A DNA stretch of 64,000 nucleotides, from the NCBI RefSeq assembly GCF_000195295.1, contig NC_015388.1, forward strand, positions 2,852,001 to 2,916,000, written 5' to 3'. The stretch is from Desulfobacca acetoxidans DSM 11109. GTDB taxonomy: Bacteria > Desulfobacterota > Desulfobaccia > Desulfobaccales > Desulfobaccaceae. The position numbers and the translations under genes were made by a program. Of the stretch, positions 50,853 through 59,819 are shown piece by piece; position 1 is the first letter of the stretch, and every line of letters starts with the position of its first letter. The notes under the pieces were generated by a model. It worked only from the letters and a program-made list of their open reading frames with translations, was not told the DNA's origin and ran no database searches.

Positions 50853-51539
50853 ATGGCCAAAGAACATATTCTCGTGGTGGACGACGAAGAGGACATCCTC
50901 GAGTTGGTCCGCTATAATCTCACCAAAGAAGGTTATCGGGTGACCGCCGTCGCTACCGGTGAAGAGGCATTAAGAACAGCCCACTCGATCCACCCAGAGC
51001 TCATCCTGCTGGATTTAATGCTGCCGGGAGTAGATGGCCTGGAGGTCTGTCGGAAGTTGAAGCAAGACCCCAAGACCAGCCACGTGCCGATCATTATGCT
51101 GAGCGCCAAGGGCGAGGAGGCGGATATTGTCACCGGCCTGGAGTTAGGTGCCGCCGACTACGTCACCAAACCTTTCAGTCCCCGCGTCCTGATTGCCCGG
51201 CTGCGGGCGGTCCTCAGGCGCCGGTCGGCCGAACCCCTGTCCGAAAGCGCCCCTCTTACCATCCATGATCTGGTAATTCATCCCGGCCGACATGAAGTAT
51301 TGATCCAGGGGCAACAGGTGGATTTGACCGTCACTGAATTCCGCCTGCTCCACATGCTGGCCCGCCGTCCCGGGTGGGTGTTTACCCGGTCCCAGATCGT
51401 CAATACCGTTCACGGCGATGATTATCCCGTTTCCGACCGCTCCGTGGATGTCCAGGTAGTCGGTCTGAGAAAAAAATTAGGCGCCCTGGGAGATTACATC
51501 GAAACGGTGCGGGGCGTCGGCTACCGCTTTAAAGAATAA
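50853..51539 (+). CDS. phoB: Phosphate response regulator PhoB
   Basis: A 228-residue OmpR/PhoB-class regulator from the ATG at 50853 (GGGAGG before it). Receiver with VVDDEEDILELV, phospho-acceptor Asp in LILLDLMLPGVDG, and PF at KPFSPR; winged-helix domain with TVTEFRLLHMLARRPG and RSQIVNTVHGDD, SDRSVDVQVVGLRKKLG. It activates the Pst operons under phosphate limitation. It starts the phoBR pair. Confidence 0.96.
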   Translation: MAKEHILVVDDEEDILELVRYNLTKEGYRVTAVATGEEALRTAHSIHPELILLDLMLPGVDGLEVCRKLKQDPKTSHVPIIMLSAKGEEADIVTGLELGAADYVTKPFSPRVLIARLRAVLRRRSAEPLSESAPLTIHDLVIHPGRHEVLIQGQQVDLTVTEFRLLHMLARRPGWVFTRSQIVNTVHGDDYPVSDRSVDVQVVGLRKKLGALGDYIETVRGVGYRFKE

Positions 51540-51543
51540 TCCT

Positions 51544-53319
51544 GTGCGCCGCAAGAAAATCATCTGGCATCTCTACCCGCCTTTTTTAGGCATTACCCTG
51601 ATATCTCTATTGGTGACCACCGTCTACGTCACCAGGTTCTGGCGCCAGCTTTATCAGGAACAGCTTACCACCGACTTGGTCAAACAGGCCCGATTGGCCG
51701 AGGCCCAGATCAATCCCCTCCTCAATGCTTACGAGTACTCATCTCTGGATGAATCGGCTAAATACCTGGGCCAACAGACCGGCATCCGGTTTACGGTGAT
51801 GCTCCCGGACGGGAAAGTCGTAGGCGACTCCGCTTACGACCCCGCAAAGATGGAAAATCACGCCGACCGGCCGGAATTTCAGGAGGCCCGCAAAGGCGCC
51901 GTCGGCATCTCCGTCCGGCAGAGCTACACCCTGGAGGAGCGCATGATCTATGCCGCCCTCCCCATCAGGGTCAAGGACCGCATCACCGGCATCATGCGGG
52001 CCGCTCTGCCGGTCACCTATGTGGACAAAATTCTCCGCGAGATCTATCTAAAAATCATCGCTGGCGGCCTGGTTATCATTCTAGTGGCCGCAATCGTTAT
52101 TTACAGCATCACTCGGCGTTTGAGCCGCCCCCTGACCGAAATCAACCGCGGGGCCGAAAGGTTCGCCCGGGGTGACCTGAGCAGCAAGGTGCCGGTGCCC
52201 GAAGCCGCGGAGCTGGCCAGTCTGGCCGAGGCCTTAAATAATATGGCGGCGCAGCTGGACGACCGCTTTCGCACCATCCTGCGGCAGCGTCAGGAACAGG
52301 AGGCCATTCTCGCCAGCATGGTCGAGGGCGTCGTGGCAGTGGACATGAATGACCGCCTCATCACCCTCAATAAGGCCGGCAGCCGCCTCCTTATGGTCAA
52401 CCCTGAAGTAGCCAAGGGGCAAAGCATCCAGGAAATCATCCGCAATCAGGAACTCCAAAGGTTTTTGCAGCAGACACGCACCGCCACCATACCGGTGGAA
52501 GGAGAGTTAACGCTCAACGGTCTGAGTGAGCGCATTATTCAATTACATGGCAGTAAACTCTTGGACGCCCAGGGCAAGGTCATCGGCGTCCTGTTGGTCA
52601 TGAACGACGTCACCAAAATGCGGCGTTTGGAACGGATCCGGCGAGATTTCGTGGCCAATGTCTCACATGAACTGCGAACCCCGATCACCTCTATCAAGGG
52701 CTTTGTCGAAACCTTGCAATCCGGCGCCATTTATGAACCTGACAACGCCGTCCACTTTTTAAATATCATGGCGCGACAGGCCGATCGCTTGAATCAAATT
52801 ATCGAAGACCTGCTCACGCTCTCTCGCATCGAACAGGAAGAGGAAGAGGGCAAAGTCACTCTAACCTGGAAACCGCTGAAAACCGTTCTGCAGGCGGCTA
52901 TCCAGGTATGCGAGGTCAGAGCCGCCGAAAAGCAGATCACCATCTCTCTCTCCTGCCCCGACAATCTGCAGGCCCGCATCAATCCCCCGTTGCTGGAGGA
53001 AGCGGTGGTCAATCTGATCGATAATGCCATAAAATACAGCCCGCCGGAAACCGCCGTTGCCGTAACGGCCGAACCGGCCACCGAAAAAGTCCTCATCCGG
53101 GTGCGGGATCAGGGTCGAGGCATCGCCCTAGAACACCTCCCCCGCCTGTTTGAACGGTTTTACCGCGTCGACACCAGCCGCAGCCGCAAAGTAGGCGGCA
53201 CCGGCCTCGGCCTTGCCATCGTCAAACACATCGCCCAGGCCCATGACGGCTGGGTCACGGTGGACAGCACCTTAGGCCAGGGGAGTGTCTTCACCCTGCA
53301 CCTCCCCCTGTCGGCCTAA
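51544..53319 (+). CDS. phoR: Phosphate sensor histidine kinase PhoR
   Basis: A 591-residue kinase starting at a GTG 4 nt after the phoB stop. Membrane helix near 10-35, a periplasmic sensor (about 36-165, Cache-like) with DGKVVGDSAYDP, second helix near 170-195, HAMP (RRLSRPLTEINRGAERFARGD), a PAS domain (about 250-355), then HisKA with FVANVSHELRTPITSIKG and ATPase with NLIDNAIKYS, VRDQGRGIA and GTGLGLAI. Many PhoR lack a large periplasmic domain; this one may sense an envelope signal as well as PstU-PhoU state. Confidence 0.93.
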   Translation: MRRKKIIWHLYPPFLGITLISLLVTTVYVTRFWRQLYQEQLTTDLVKQARLAEAQINPLLNAYEYSSLDESAKYLGQQTGIRFTVMLPDGKVVGDSAYDPAKMENHADRPEFQEARKGAVGISVRQSYTLEERMIYAALPIRVKDRITGIMRAALPVTYVDKILREIYLKIIAGGLVIILVAAIVIYSITRRLSRPLTEINRGAERFARGDLSSKVPVPEAAELASLAEALNNMAAQLDDRFRTILRQRQEQEAILASMVEGVVAVDMNDRLITLNKAGSRLLMVNPEVAKGQSIQEIIRNQELQRFLQQTRTATIPVEGELTLNGLSERIIQLHGSKLLDAQGKVIGVLLVMNDVTKMRRLERIRRDFVANVSHELRTPITSIKGFVETLQSGAIYEPDNAVHFLNIMARQADRLNQIIEDLLTLSRIEQEEEEGKVTLTWKPLKTVLQAAIQVCEVRAAEKQITISLSCPDNLQARINPPLLEEAVVNLIDNAIKYSPPETAVAVTAEPATEKVLIRVRDQGRGIALEHLPRLFERFYRVDTSRSRKVGGTGLGLAIVKHIAQAHDGWVTVDSTLGQGSVFTLHLPLSA

Positions 53320-53545
53320 ACCGAATGACGATGACAGTCTTACCCCTCCATTTTTCTGACAGAATTCTAATCCCCAGCTCACGACGTTTAAATATCCATT
53401 CCTTAATCTAGCTATTCAAAGATCAAAGTTTCGTGTACCGAGTCCTGAATGGATTTCCTTTCATATCAATCTTGAACCTTTAATCTCGAAACTCGAAACC
53501 CAAAATTCCAAGACCAGGCCATCATCACCAATAATTAATGAATAG

Positions 53546-53562
53546 CTAACAGTAATCTAACA
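53546..53562 (+). promoter_or_regulatory. Candidate Pho box upstream of pstS (system 2)
   Basis: CTAACA at 53546-53551 and 53557-53562, 11-bp period, 39 nt before the pstS start codon. No clear -10 follows. Confidence 0.6.
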
Positions 53563-53600
53563 AAAATAAAACAAACTAAAACAAAAGGAGGAGTCTGTAC

Positions 53601-54638
53601 ATGAAGAAAGTGGTCGGTTTACTGACAATATTGGCCTGCCTGGGGTTGCCGCTCTTAGCCCAGGCCGAGGTCACGATTAATGGCGCCGGGGCATCCTTCC
53701 CATATCCGGTCTATGCCAAATGGGCGCACAAGTATTACGAGTTGAATAAAGTTAAGATAAATTATCAGTCGATCGGTTCGGGCGGCGGCATCGCCCAGAT
53801 TAAGGCCAAGACCGTGGATTTTGGCGGTTCTGATGATCCTTTGAAACCTGAAAATCTCCAGAAGGATAATCTGGTGCAGTTCCCCACTTTAATGGGCGGC
53901 GTGGTGCCGATCATCAATCTTAAGGGAGTGGACGCCGGACAGATTACCCTGTCTTCCGAAGTCTTGGCTGATATCTTTCTCGCCAAGATCAAAAACTGGA
54001 ATGACCCGGCTATCGTCAAGCTGAACCCCAAAGTCAAATTGCCCAATCAGGCCATTACCGTCGTACATCGGGCCGATGGTTCCGGAACTACCTGGATTTT
54101 TACCAATTATCTGAGCAAGGTCTCCAAGGAGTGGAAAGAGAAGGTCGGCAACGCTAAGTCCGTATCCTGGCCCACTGGCGTCGGCGCCAAAGGCAATGAA
54201 GGCGTCGCCAACAACGTCAAGCAGGTGGAAGGCGGCATCGGCTACGTTGAGTACGCTTATGCCACCATCAACAAGATTCCGCATGCCAACCTCATCAACC
54301 GTTCCGGCAAAGCCGTGGCTCCGGGAACAGAGAGCTTTAGCGCTGCCGCAGCCGCCGCCGATTGGAAGACAGCTCCCGGTTTTTATATGGTACTCACGGA
54401 TTTGCCGGGCGAAAAGACCTGGCCCATCGTCGGCGCCACCTTCATCCTGGTGCAAAACGAACAGCCTGATCCCGATAAGGCCAAGACCATGCTCAAATTC
54501 TTCGAGTGGTGTTATAAACATGGAGACGCCATCGCCGAAGAACTGCATTATGTTCCTATGCCCGATAGCGTCGTGGGCATCATTGCAGAGGCCTGGACCA
54601 AGGAGATTAAGTCTGGCAATAAACCTGTATGGCCATAG
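53601..54638 (+). CDS. pstS: Phosphate-binding protein PstS (system 2)
   Basis: A 345-residue periplasmic phosphate-binding protein with a normal Sec signal ending at AQAEV. Phosphate-contact segments TINGAGASFPYPVYAKW, SIGSGGGIAQI, DFGGSDDPL and RADGSGTTWIF are canonical, closest to the E. coli type and unlike the short lipoprotein PstS of system 1. AAAGGAGGAG stands before the ATG. It heads the plus-strand pst operon. Confidence 0.95.
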   Translation: MKKVVGLLTILACLGLPLLAQAEVTINGAGASFPYPVYAKWAHKYYELNKVKINYQSIGSGGGIAQIKAKTVDFGGSDDPLKPENLQKDNLVQFPTLMGGVVPIINLKGVDAGQITLSSEVLADIFLAKIKNWNDPAIVKLNPKVKLPNQAITVVHRADGSGTTWIFTNYLSKVSKEWKEKVGNAKSVSWPTGVGAKGNEGVANNVKQVEGGIGYVEYAYATINKIPHANLINRSGKAVAPGTESFSAAAAAADWKTAPGFYMVLTDLPGEKTWPIVGATFILVQNEQPDPDKAKTMLKFFEWCYKHGDAIAEELHYVPMPDSVVGIIAEAWTKEIKSGNKPVWP

Positions 54639-54776
54639 TCTGCCACAAATACCGATTGCTCAAACTTTTGTCCTTTATGTTTTCTTGGACCTCCTTGAGG
54701 GACTAAGCATCATCTACCATTCATGGGTTCAATGGATATCCTCTCGCCTTTGGGAATCAGGGTGAGAAGTCTGAAA

Positions 54777-54799
54777 GGGGGCGCGGTGCACCGTGCCCC
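54777..54799 (+). repeat. Hairpin between pstS and pstC (system 2)
   Basis: GGGGGCGCGGTGCACCGTG-CCCC, a GC-rich imperfect palindrome in the 215-nt spacer; resembles another class of short intergenic hairpin and could limit read-through from pstS to pstC. Confidence 0.55.
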
Positions 54800-54853
54800 T
54801 ACGCCTTGAATACCAAACTACGTTCCCGTGGATTTCAAAAAGGTATCGTGTAT

Positions 54854-55819
54854 ATGTCTCGACCTCTGGAGATGACCAGAGCCGCGCAGGAAAAAACCCC
54901 TTTAAGGGTGAACGCCGATGCCGTCTTTAAGTGGATAACCGTAATCGCCACCCTGGTTATCCCTTTAATCATGGCGGGTATTTTTTGGGAACTTTTCAGT
55001 CTTTCCTGGCTGGCGCTCAAGACCTTTTCCTGGCGCTTTTTCATCACCGAAACCTGGAACCCGGTGACCCAGACCTTTGGGGCTGCCAGCAGTATTTACG
55101 GTACGGTAGTCTCTACCCTCATTGCCATGGCCCTGGCGGCGCCGATGAGCATCGTCATCGCTCTGTTTCTGGTGGAACTCGCCCCGCCTCGGGTCAGTAA
55201 AGTGGTGAGCACCCTGATTGAATTGCTGGCGGCCATCCCCAGCATTATCTACGGCATGTGGGGGCTGTTTATCTTCGCCCCCTTCATGGCCAACTATGTG
55301 CAGCCCTTTTTAGGCCGCACCCTCGGTTTCCTGCCTTTATTCGAAGGGCCACCCATGGGGATCGGCATGCTTACCGCCGGGATCATCCTGGCCTTTATGA
55401 TCCTGCCATTTATCACTGCCATCTGCCGGGACGTCTTCGCTTTGGTGCCGGCCGTAATGAAGGAATCCGGCTACGGCGTCGGCGCCACTACTTGGGAGGT
55501 GACCTACAAGATTACTATTCCCTACGGCGCCGTCGGGGTCCTGGGGGCGCTCTTCCTGGGTCTGGGAAGGGCGCTGGGTGAAACCATGGCCGTGACCTTC
55601 GTCATCGGCAACACTCACAGGATTGCCCTTTCTCTCTTTGCCCCTGGCAACAGCATCGCCTCTTCGCTGGCCAATGAATTTGCCGAAGCCACCGAACCGA
55701 TCTATATCAGCTCCCTCATCGCCTTAGGTCTGGTGCTCTTTGTTTTCACCTTTATTGTTCAGATGATATCGCAACTCATGCTGCGGCGTTTGTACCGCAC
55801 GTGGAGTATCAAAATATGA
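54854..55819 (+). CDS. pstC: Phosphate ABC transporter permease PstC (system 2)
   Basis: About 321 residues from the ATG at 54854; a TTG at 54806 is possible but less well placed. Six helices with PMSIVIALFLVELAP, LAAIPSIIYGMWGLFIFAP and the coupling loop DVFALVPAVMKESGYGVGATTWEV. It overlaps pstA by 4 nt (ATGA). Confidence 0.94.
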   Translation: MSRPLEMTRAAQEKTPLRVNADAVFKWITVIATLVIPLIMAGIFWELFSLSWLALKTFSWRFFITETWNPVTQTFGAASSIYGTVVSTLIAMALAAPMSIVIALFLVELAPPRVSKVVSTLIELLAAIPSIIYGMWGLFIFAPFMANYVQPFLGRTLGFLPLFEGPPMGIGMLTAGIILAFMILPFITAICRDVFALVPAVMKESGYGVGATTWEVTYKITIPYGAVGVLGALFLGLGRALGETMAVTFVIGNTHRIALSLFAPGNSIASSLANEFAEATEPIYISSLIALGLVLFVFTFIVQMISQLMLRRLYRTWSIKI

Positions 55820-56661
55820 TTTCTCGGCCGGCTACCGGACGTCGCCTCGTTAATCTGCTGATCAGCATGATAGCCGCTATCGCCGCCTGTCTAGGTATCT
55901 TTATCCTTCTGTGGATCACGCTGATGTTGGCCTATAAGGGACTGCCGGCGCTCAACCTGGATTTTTTTAGCAAAAACCCCACCCCGCCCATGGTAGCCGG
56001 CGGAGGTCTGGCCAATGCCATCCTCGGGACCCTGCTGTTGACTTTTTTGGCCACCGTGATGGCCGTGCCCATCGGTCTTTTAGCCGGGGTCTGTCTGGGC
56101 GAATTTGGGCAACACTCCAAATTGGCCGAGGTCTGCCGCTTCGCCTCCAATGTCTTAACCGGCATGCCCTCGATCATCGTTGGGGTGTTTGTCTACGGTT
56201 TGTTGGTCCTGACGACCGGCAATTTTTCGGGATTTGCCGGAGCCGTGGCCCTGGCGATTATCATGCTTCCCGTCGTGGCTCGCACTACCGAGGACATGCT
56301 CCGTCTGGTACCTGATCCGCTGCGGGAATCGGCGCTAGCCATGGGCTGCCCCCGTTGGCGGGTAACCCTGGCCATTGTCTTCCGCGCCGCCCGCTCCGGC
56401 ATTATGACCGGGGTGCTGCTTGGCGTGGCGCGGGTCAGCGGCGAGACCGCACCACTCCTGTTCACCGCCCTCAACAGCCCCTACATGATAAGTTCTTTAA
56501 TGCAGCCAACCCCCAACCTGACTGTTACTATCTTCAATTATGCCATGTCTCCGTATGAAGACTGGCAGAGGCTGGCCTGGGGTGCCTCCCTCTTAATCAC
56601 CGCCTCCATTCTGGTCCTGAACCTGCTGGCCCGCCTCACTTTTGGAGAAAAAAAGCGATGA
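55816..56661 (+). CDS. pstA: Phosphate ABC transporter permease PstA (system 2)
   Basis: About 281 residues from the ATG at 55816; a GTG at 55801 reads from inside pstC and is rejected. Six helices, [30 protein letters not shown] and the coupling loop [25 protein letters not shown]. It overlaps pstC upstream and pstB downstream by 4 nt each. Confidence 0.94.
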   Translation: MISRPATGRRLVNLLISMIAAIAACLGIFILLWITLMLAYKGLPALNLDFFSKNPTPPMVAGGGLANAILGTLLLTFLATVMAVPIGLLAGVCLGEFGQHSKLAEVCRFASNVLTGMPSIIVGVFVYGLLVLTTGNFSGFAGAVALAIIMLPVVARTTEDMLRLVPDPLRESALAMGCPRWRVTLAIVFRAARSGIMTGVLLGVARVSGETAPLLFTALNSPYMISSLMQPTPNLTVTIFNYAMSPYEDWQRLAWGASLLITASILVLNLLARLTFGEKKR

Positions 56662-57506
56662 CCGCCACCCGACCGAAAGAACAACCAAACAAACGTTCTC
56701 TCATAAAAAACGCCGAGATCGCCGAAGTCATTCGAGAGGCAGCGCCGCATACCGGGGCCAAGATTTCGGCCCGCGTTCTTAACTTCTTCTATGGCGACAA
56801 TCAAGCCCTCTTTGACAATAACCTGGATATCGCCAAAAATCGGGTGACCGCCATTATCGGGCCTTCAGGTTGCGGCAAATCGACCCATATCAGAATTTAT
56901 AACCGTATCTTTGAACTCTATCGGGACCAACGGGCGGTCGGCGAGGTCATTCTCGATGGCAAAAATATCCTGGCGCCGGATACCGACGTCCTTGAACTGC
57001 GCCGTCGGGTAGGTATGATCTTTCAAAAACCGACGCCCTTCCCCATGAGTATCATCGATAACATCGCCTTCGGCCTAAAGCTGCATTACAAACTGAGTCG
57101 GAGCGAGACTGCCGACCGAGTCGAGGACGCCCTGCGCAAGGCCGCTATCTGGGATGAAGTAAAAGATTCCCTGCACAAACCCGGAACTGCCCTCTCCGGC
57201 GGTCAGCAGCAGCGACTCTGTATTGCCCGGGCTATCGTGGTGGAACCTGAAGTCTTGCTCATGGATGAACCCTGTTCGGCCATCGACCCCATTGCCACCA
57301 ACAAAATTGAAGAACTCATCCATGAGCTCAAAACCATTTACACCATTGCGATTGTCACTCACAATATGCAGCAGGCGGCCCGTGTTTCTGACTATACCGC
57401 ATTTTTCTTCTCCGGCAGGATCATCGAATTCGGCGCCACCAAACAGATCTTTACCAATCCGGCCAACAAACAGACGGAAGAATACATTACCGGCCGCTTC
57501 GGATAA
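56658..57506 (+). CDS. pstB: Phosphate ABC transporter ATPase PstB (system 2, canonical)
   Basis: A 282-residue ATPase with every motif intact: Walker [11 protein letters not shown]-loop FQKP, signature LSGGQ, Walker B LLMDEP and H-loop VTHN. The N-terminus carries about 35 extra residues. In contrast to the PstB pair of system 1 it can form a symmetric homodimer. Start ATG overlaps the pstA stop. Confidence 0.95.
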   Translation: MTATRPKEQPNKRSLIKNAEIAEVIREAAPHTGAKISARVLNFFYGDNQALFDNNLDIAKNRVTAIIGPSGCGKSTHIRIYNRIFELYRDQRAVGEVILDGKNILAPDTDVLELRRRVGMIFQKPTPFPMSIIDNIAFGLKLHYKLSRSETADRVEDALRKAAIWDEVKDSLHKPGTALSGGQQQRLCIARAIVVEPEVLLMDEPCSAIDPIATNKIEELIHELKTIYTIAIVTHNMQQAARVSDYTAFFFSGRIIEFGATKQIFTNPANKQTEEYITGRFG

Positions 57507-57749
57507 CATCAGGCCTAATGGTCGCTCACCGACCCCAAAACCGGTAACGGCTGCCAAAAACAGTCCGTTTTTTAGTCAGCACAATAATGGTTGCATTTTC
57601 ACAATCAGCAGAATAAAATCTTGGCGGAAAGCCCGATCTGACCTCGTAAGCCTGCTGTTTTAAGCGGTTATGATGATCAGCCTGACCTTGATCTGCACGG
57701 CAGGGCCAGGGAAAGCCGTAGACGCCCGCCTCAGCTAAGGATTATCCTT

Positions 57750-58460
57750 ATGACCAGGACACTCGAACTAGAAATTAACTTTTTGAAAAAGAAAATCCTC
57801 TCCGTCTGCACCATTGTGGAAGAAAACGTCCGCGACGCCGTCAAGGCCCTGGTAAAACGCGATACTGACCTGGCTGCTAAAGTGATTGATGCGGATGAGG
57901 AAATCGATGCCCTGGAAGTGGAAATCGAAGAAGAATGTCTGAAGACCCTGGCCTTGCATCAACCGGTGGCCAGAGACCTGCGCTTCATCATTGCCGTCTT
58001 CAATATCAACAACGACTTGGAGCGTATCGGTGATCTGGCCGTCAACATCGCCGAACGAGCCATGTCTCTGGCTTCCTGCGCCAACATCGATATCCCGTTC
58101 GACTATACCAGTATGGCCGAAAAAGTTCTGCTCATGGTGAAAAAAAGCCTTGATGCCCTGGTGCAGATGAACCCCGAACTCGGACGGGAAGTGTGTGAGG
58201 AAGATGATGAGGTCGACGTGATGAACCGGGAGGCTTACTCAAAAGTCCAGGAGCGTATCCGCCTGTACCCCGAGAGAGTGGACTGTCTGATTCAGCTTCC
58301 TGCCATCTCCAGCGAACTGGAGCGCATCGCCGATCACGCCACCAATATCGCCGAAGAAGTGATTTACCTGGCCAAGGGGGAGATTGTCCGCCACAAAATC
58401 GAAAAACCCCAGCTTCGGGTGGTCAAATCAGAGACAGGCAATAACTTCGAAACCAAATAA
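57750..58460 (+). CDS. phoU: PhoU regulator (system 2)
   Basis: A 236-residue PhoU: duplicated three-helix bundles with LERIGDLAVNIAERAM near 92 and LERIADHATNIAEEVI near 195; the second has IAD for IGD. It lies 243 nt after pstB on the same strand, with AAGGATT upstream of the ATG, and is likely part of the pst operon. Confidence 0.92.
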   Translation: MTRTLELEINFLKKKILSVCTIVEENVRDAVKALVKRDTDLAAKVIDADEEIDALEVEIEEECLKTLALHQPVARDLRFIIAVFNINNDLERIGDLAVNIAERAMSLASCANIDIPFDYTSMAEKVLLMVKKSLDALVQMNPELGREVCEEDDEVDVMNREAYSKVQERIRLYPERVDCLIQLPAISSELERIADHATNIAEEVIYLAKGEIVRHKIEKPQLRVVKSETGNNFETK

Positions 58461-58490
58461 TTGCCCCAAAAACCCAGCTTACCACACCCC

Positions 58491-59819
58491 TCAAAGCCTC
58501 GCCAGCCACGCCTCCAGGGCCTCCAGGGCCCGTTGGGCATACGCCGCGCCGCGCCCCTTCTTCGGCACCCGGCCCGGCAACGCAGGGAATAAGCCGAAAT
58601 TCACATTCATCGGCTGAAAATCCCTGACCTCAGTATTTGTAATATGGCGCACCAAGGCCCCCATGGCCGTTTCCGGCGGCGGGCTGAGCAGCGGCTGCTG
58701 CCGGGCTAGGCGGGCGGCGTTGACCCCGGCCAGCCAGCCCATAGCGGTGGACTCCAGATACCCCTCTACGCCGGTTATCTGCCCCCCCAGGAAGAGCTGC
58801 GGTCTGGCAGCAAAATTCAGGAAGCGGGTGAGTAGTCCAGGGGAGTGGATAAAGGTATTGCGGTGCACGCTCCCCAAACGGGCAAATTCTGCCTGCTCCA
58901 ATCCCGGCAGGAGCCGCAGCACCCGCCGCTGTTCCCCGTATTTCAGACGCGTCTGAAACCCTACCAGATTATAGAGTTCTCCTTCCCGGTTTTCCTGGCG
59001 AAGCTGCACTACCGCAAAAGGCTGCCGACCGGTGTGGGGGTCCATCAAACCCACCGGTTTCATGGGTCCGAAGAGCAGGGTCTGATATCCCCGAGCCGCC
59101 ATGACTTCGATAGGCAGACACCCCTCAAAAAAACGGGCCTCTTCGAATGTCCGCAGCGGCATCAGCTCAGCCGTAGTCAAGGCCTGATAAAAAGTCTGAT
59201 AATCCGCTTCCGTCAGGGGACAGTTGAGATAATCGTCCCCCGCCCCATAGCGGGAGGCCCGGAAGACTATGTCGTGGTTGATGGAATCAGCAAAGACAAT
59301 GGGAGAGATGGCGTCATAGAAATGCAACTGTTCCCTGCCGGTCAGCTCCCTCAATGACTCCGCCATGGAATCGGTCGTGAGCGGACCGGTAGCGATAACC
59401 GCCGGTTCGGAAAAATTCAGGGCCGTAACTTCCTGCCGGACAATCTCAACGTCCGGCTGTTCTGCCAATGCCTCGGTAATGAATCTGGCAAAGGCCTGCC
59501 GATCCACGGCCAGGGCCTTGCCTGCCGGCACCCGACTCGCCGCTGCTGCCCCCATGATCAGCGAACCCAAGCGGCGCAGTTCATTTTTCAACAGACCGAT
59601 GGCGCTGTCAGGTGCCTCCGAGCGCAGGGAGTTGCTGCAGACCAGCTCACCCAACAGGGGTGACTGATGTGCCGGAGAAAATCTCTCCGGCTTCATCTCG
59701 AACAGGCACACCCGTACACCCTGACGCTGCGCCTGCCAGGCCGCTTCCGCCCCCGCCAGGCCTCCGCCGACAATATTAATCAGTGCCGGGTTCGTCAAGG
59801 TCCGGCTCCGTGTAGCCAC
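58491..59819 (-). CDS. trmFO: TrmFO, folate-dependent tRNA-m5U54 methyltransferase
   Basis: A 442-residue FAD enzyme that makes m5U54 in the tRNA T loop from methylenetetrahydrofolate. NIVGGGLAGAEAAWQ is the FAD-binding loop; EMKPERFSPAHQSP, ELVCSNSLRSE (catalytic Cys), MGAAAASRVPAGKALAVDR, LDPHTGRQPFAVVQL-like PVGLMDPHTGR, and GQITGVEGYLESTAMG are characteristic. Start: a GTG at 59819 overlapping topA by 44 nt, or a TTG at 59798 with CGGAG 8 nt before it. Confidence 0.95.
   Translation of the reverse strand: MATRSRTLTNPALINIVGGGLAGAEAAWQAQRQGVRVCLFEMKPERFSPAHQSPLLGELVCSNSLRSEAPDSAIGLLKNELRRLGSLIMGAAAASRVPAGKALAVDRQAFARFITEALAEQPDVEIVRQEVTALNFSEPAVIATGPLTTDSMAESLRELTGREQLHFYDAISPIVFADSINHDIVFRASRYGAGDDYLNCPLTEADYQTFYQALTTAELMPLRTFEEARFFEGCLPIEVMAARGYQTLLFGPMKPVGLMDPHTGRQPFAVVQLRQENREGELYNLVGFQTRLKYGEQRRVLRLLPGLEQAEFARLGSVHRNTFIHSPGLLTRFLNFAARPQLFLGGQITGVEGYLESTAMGWLAGVNAARLARQQPLLSPPPETAMGALVRHITNTEVRDFQPMNVNFGLFPALPGRVPKKGRGAAYAQRALEALEAWLARL

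Noticed and set aside
53889-54548. A 219-codon frame antisense to pstS2
   Set aside because: Mirrors a conserved binding protein; no motif or ribosome site.
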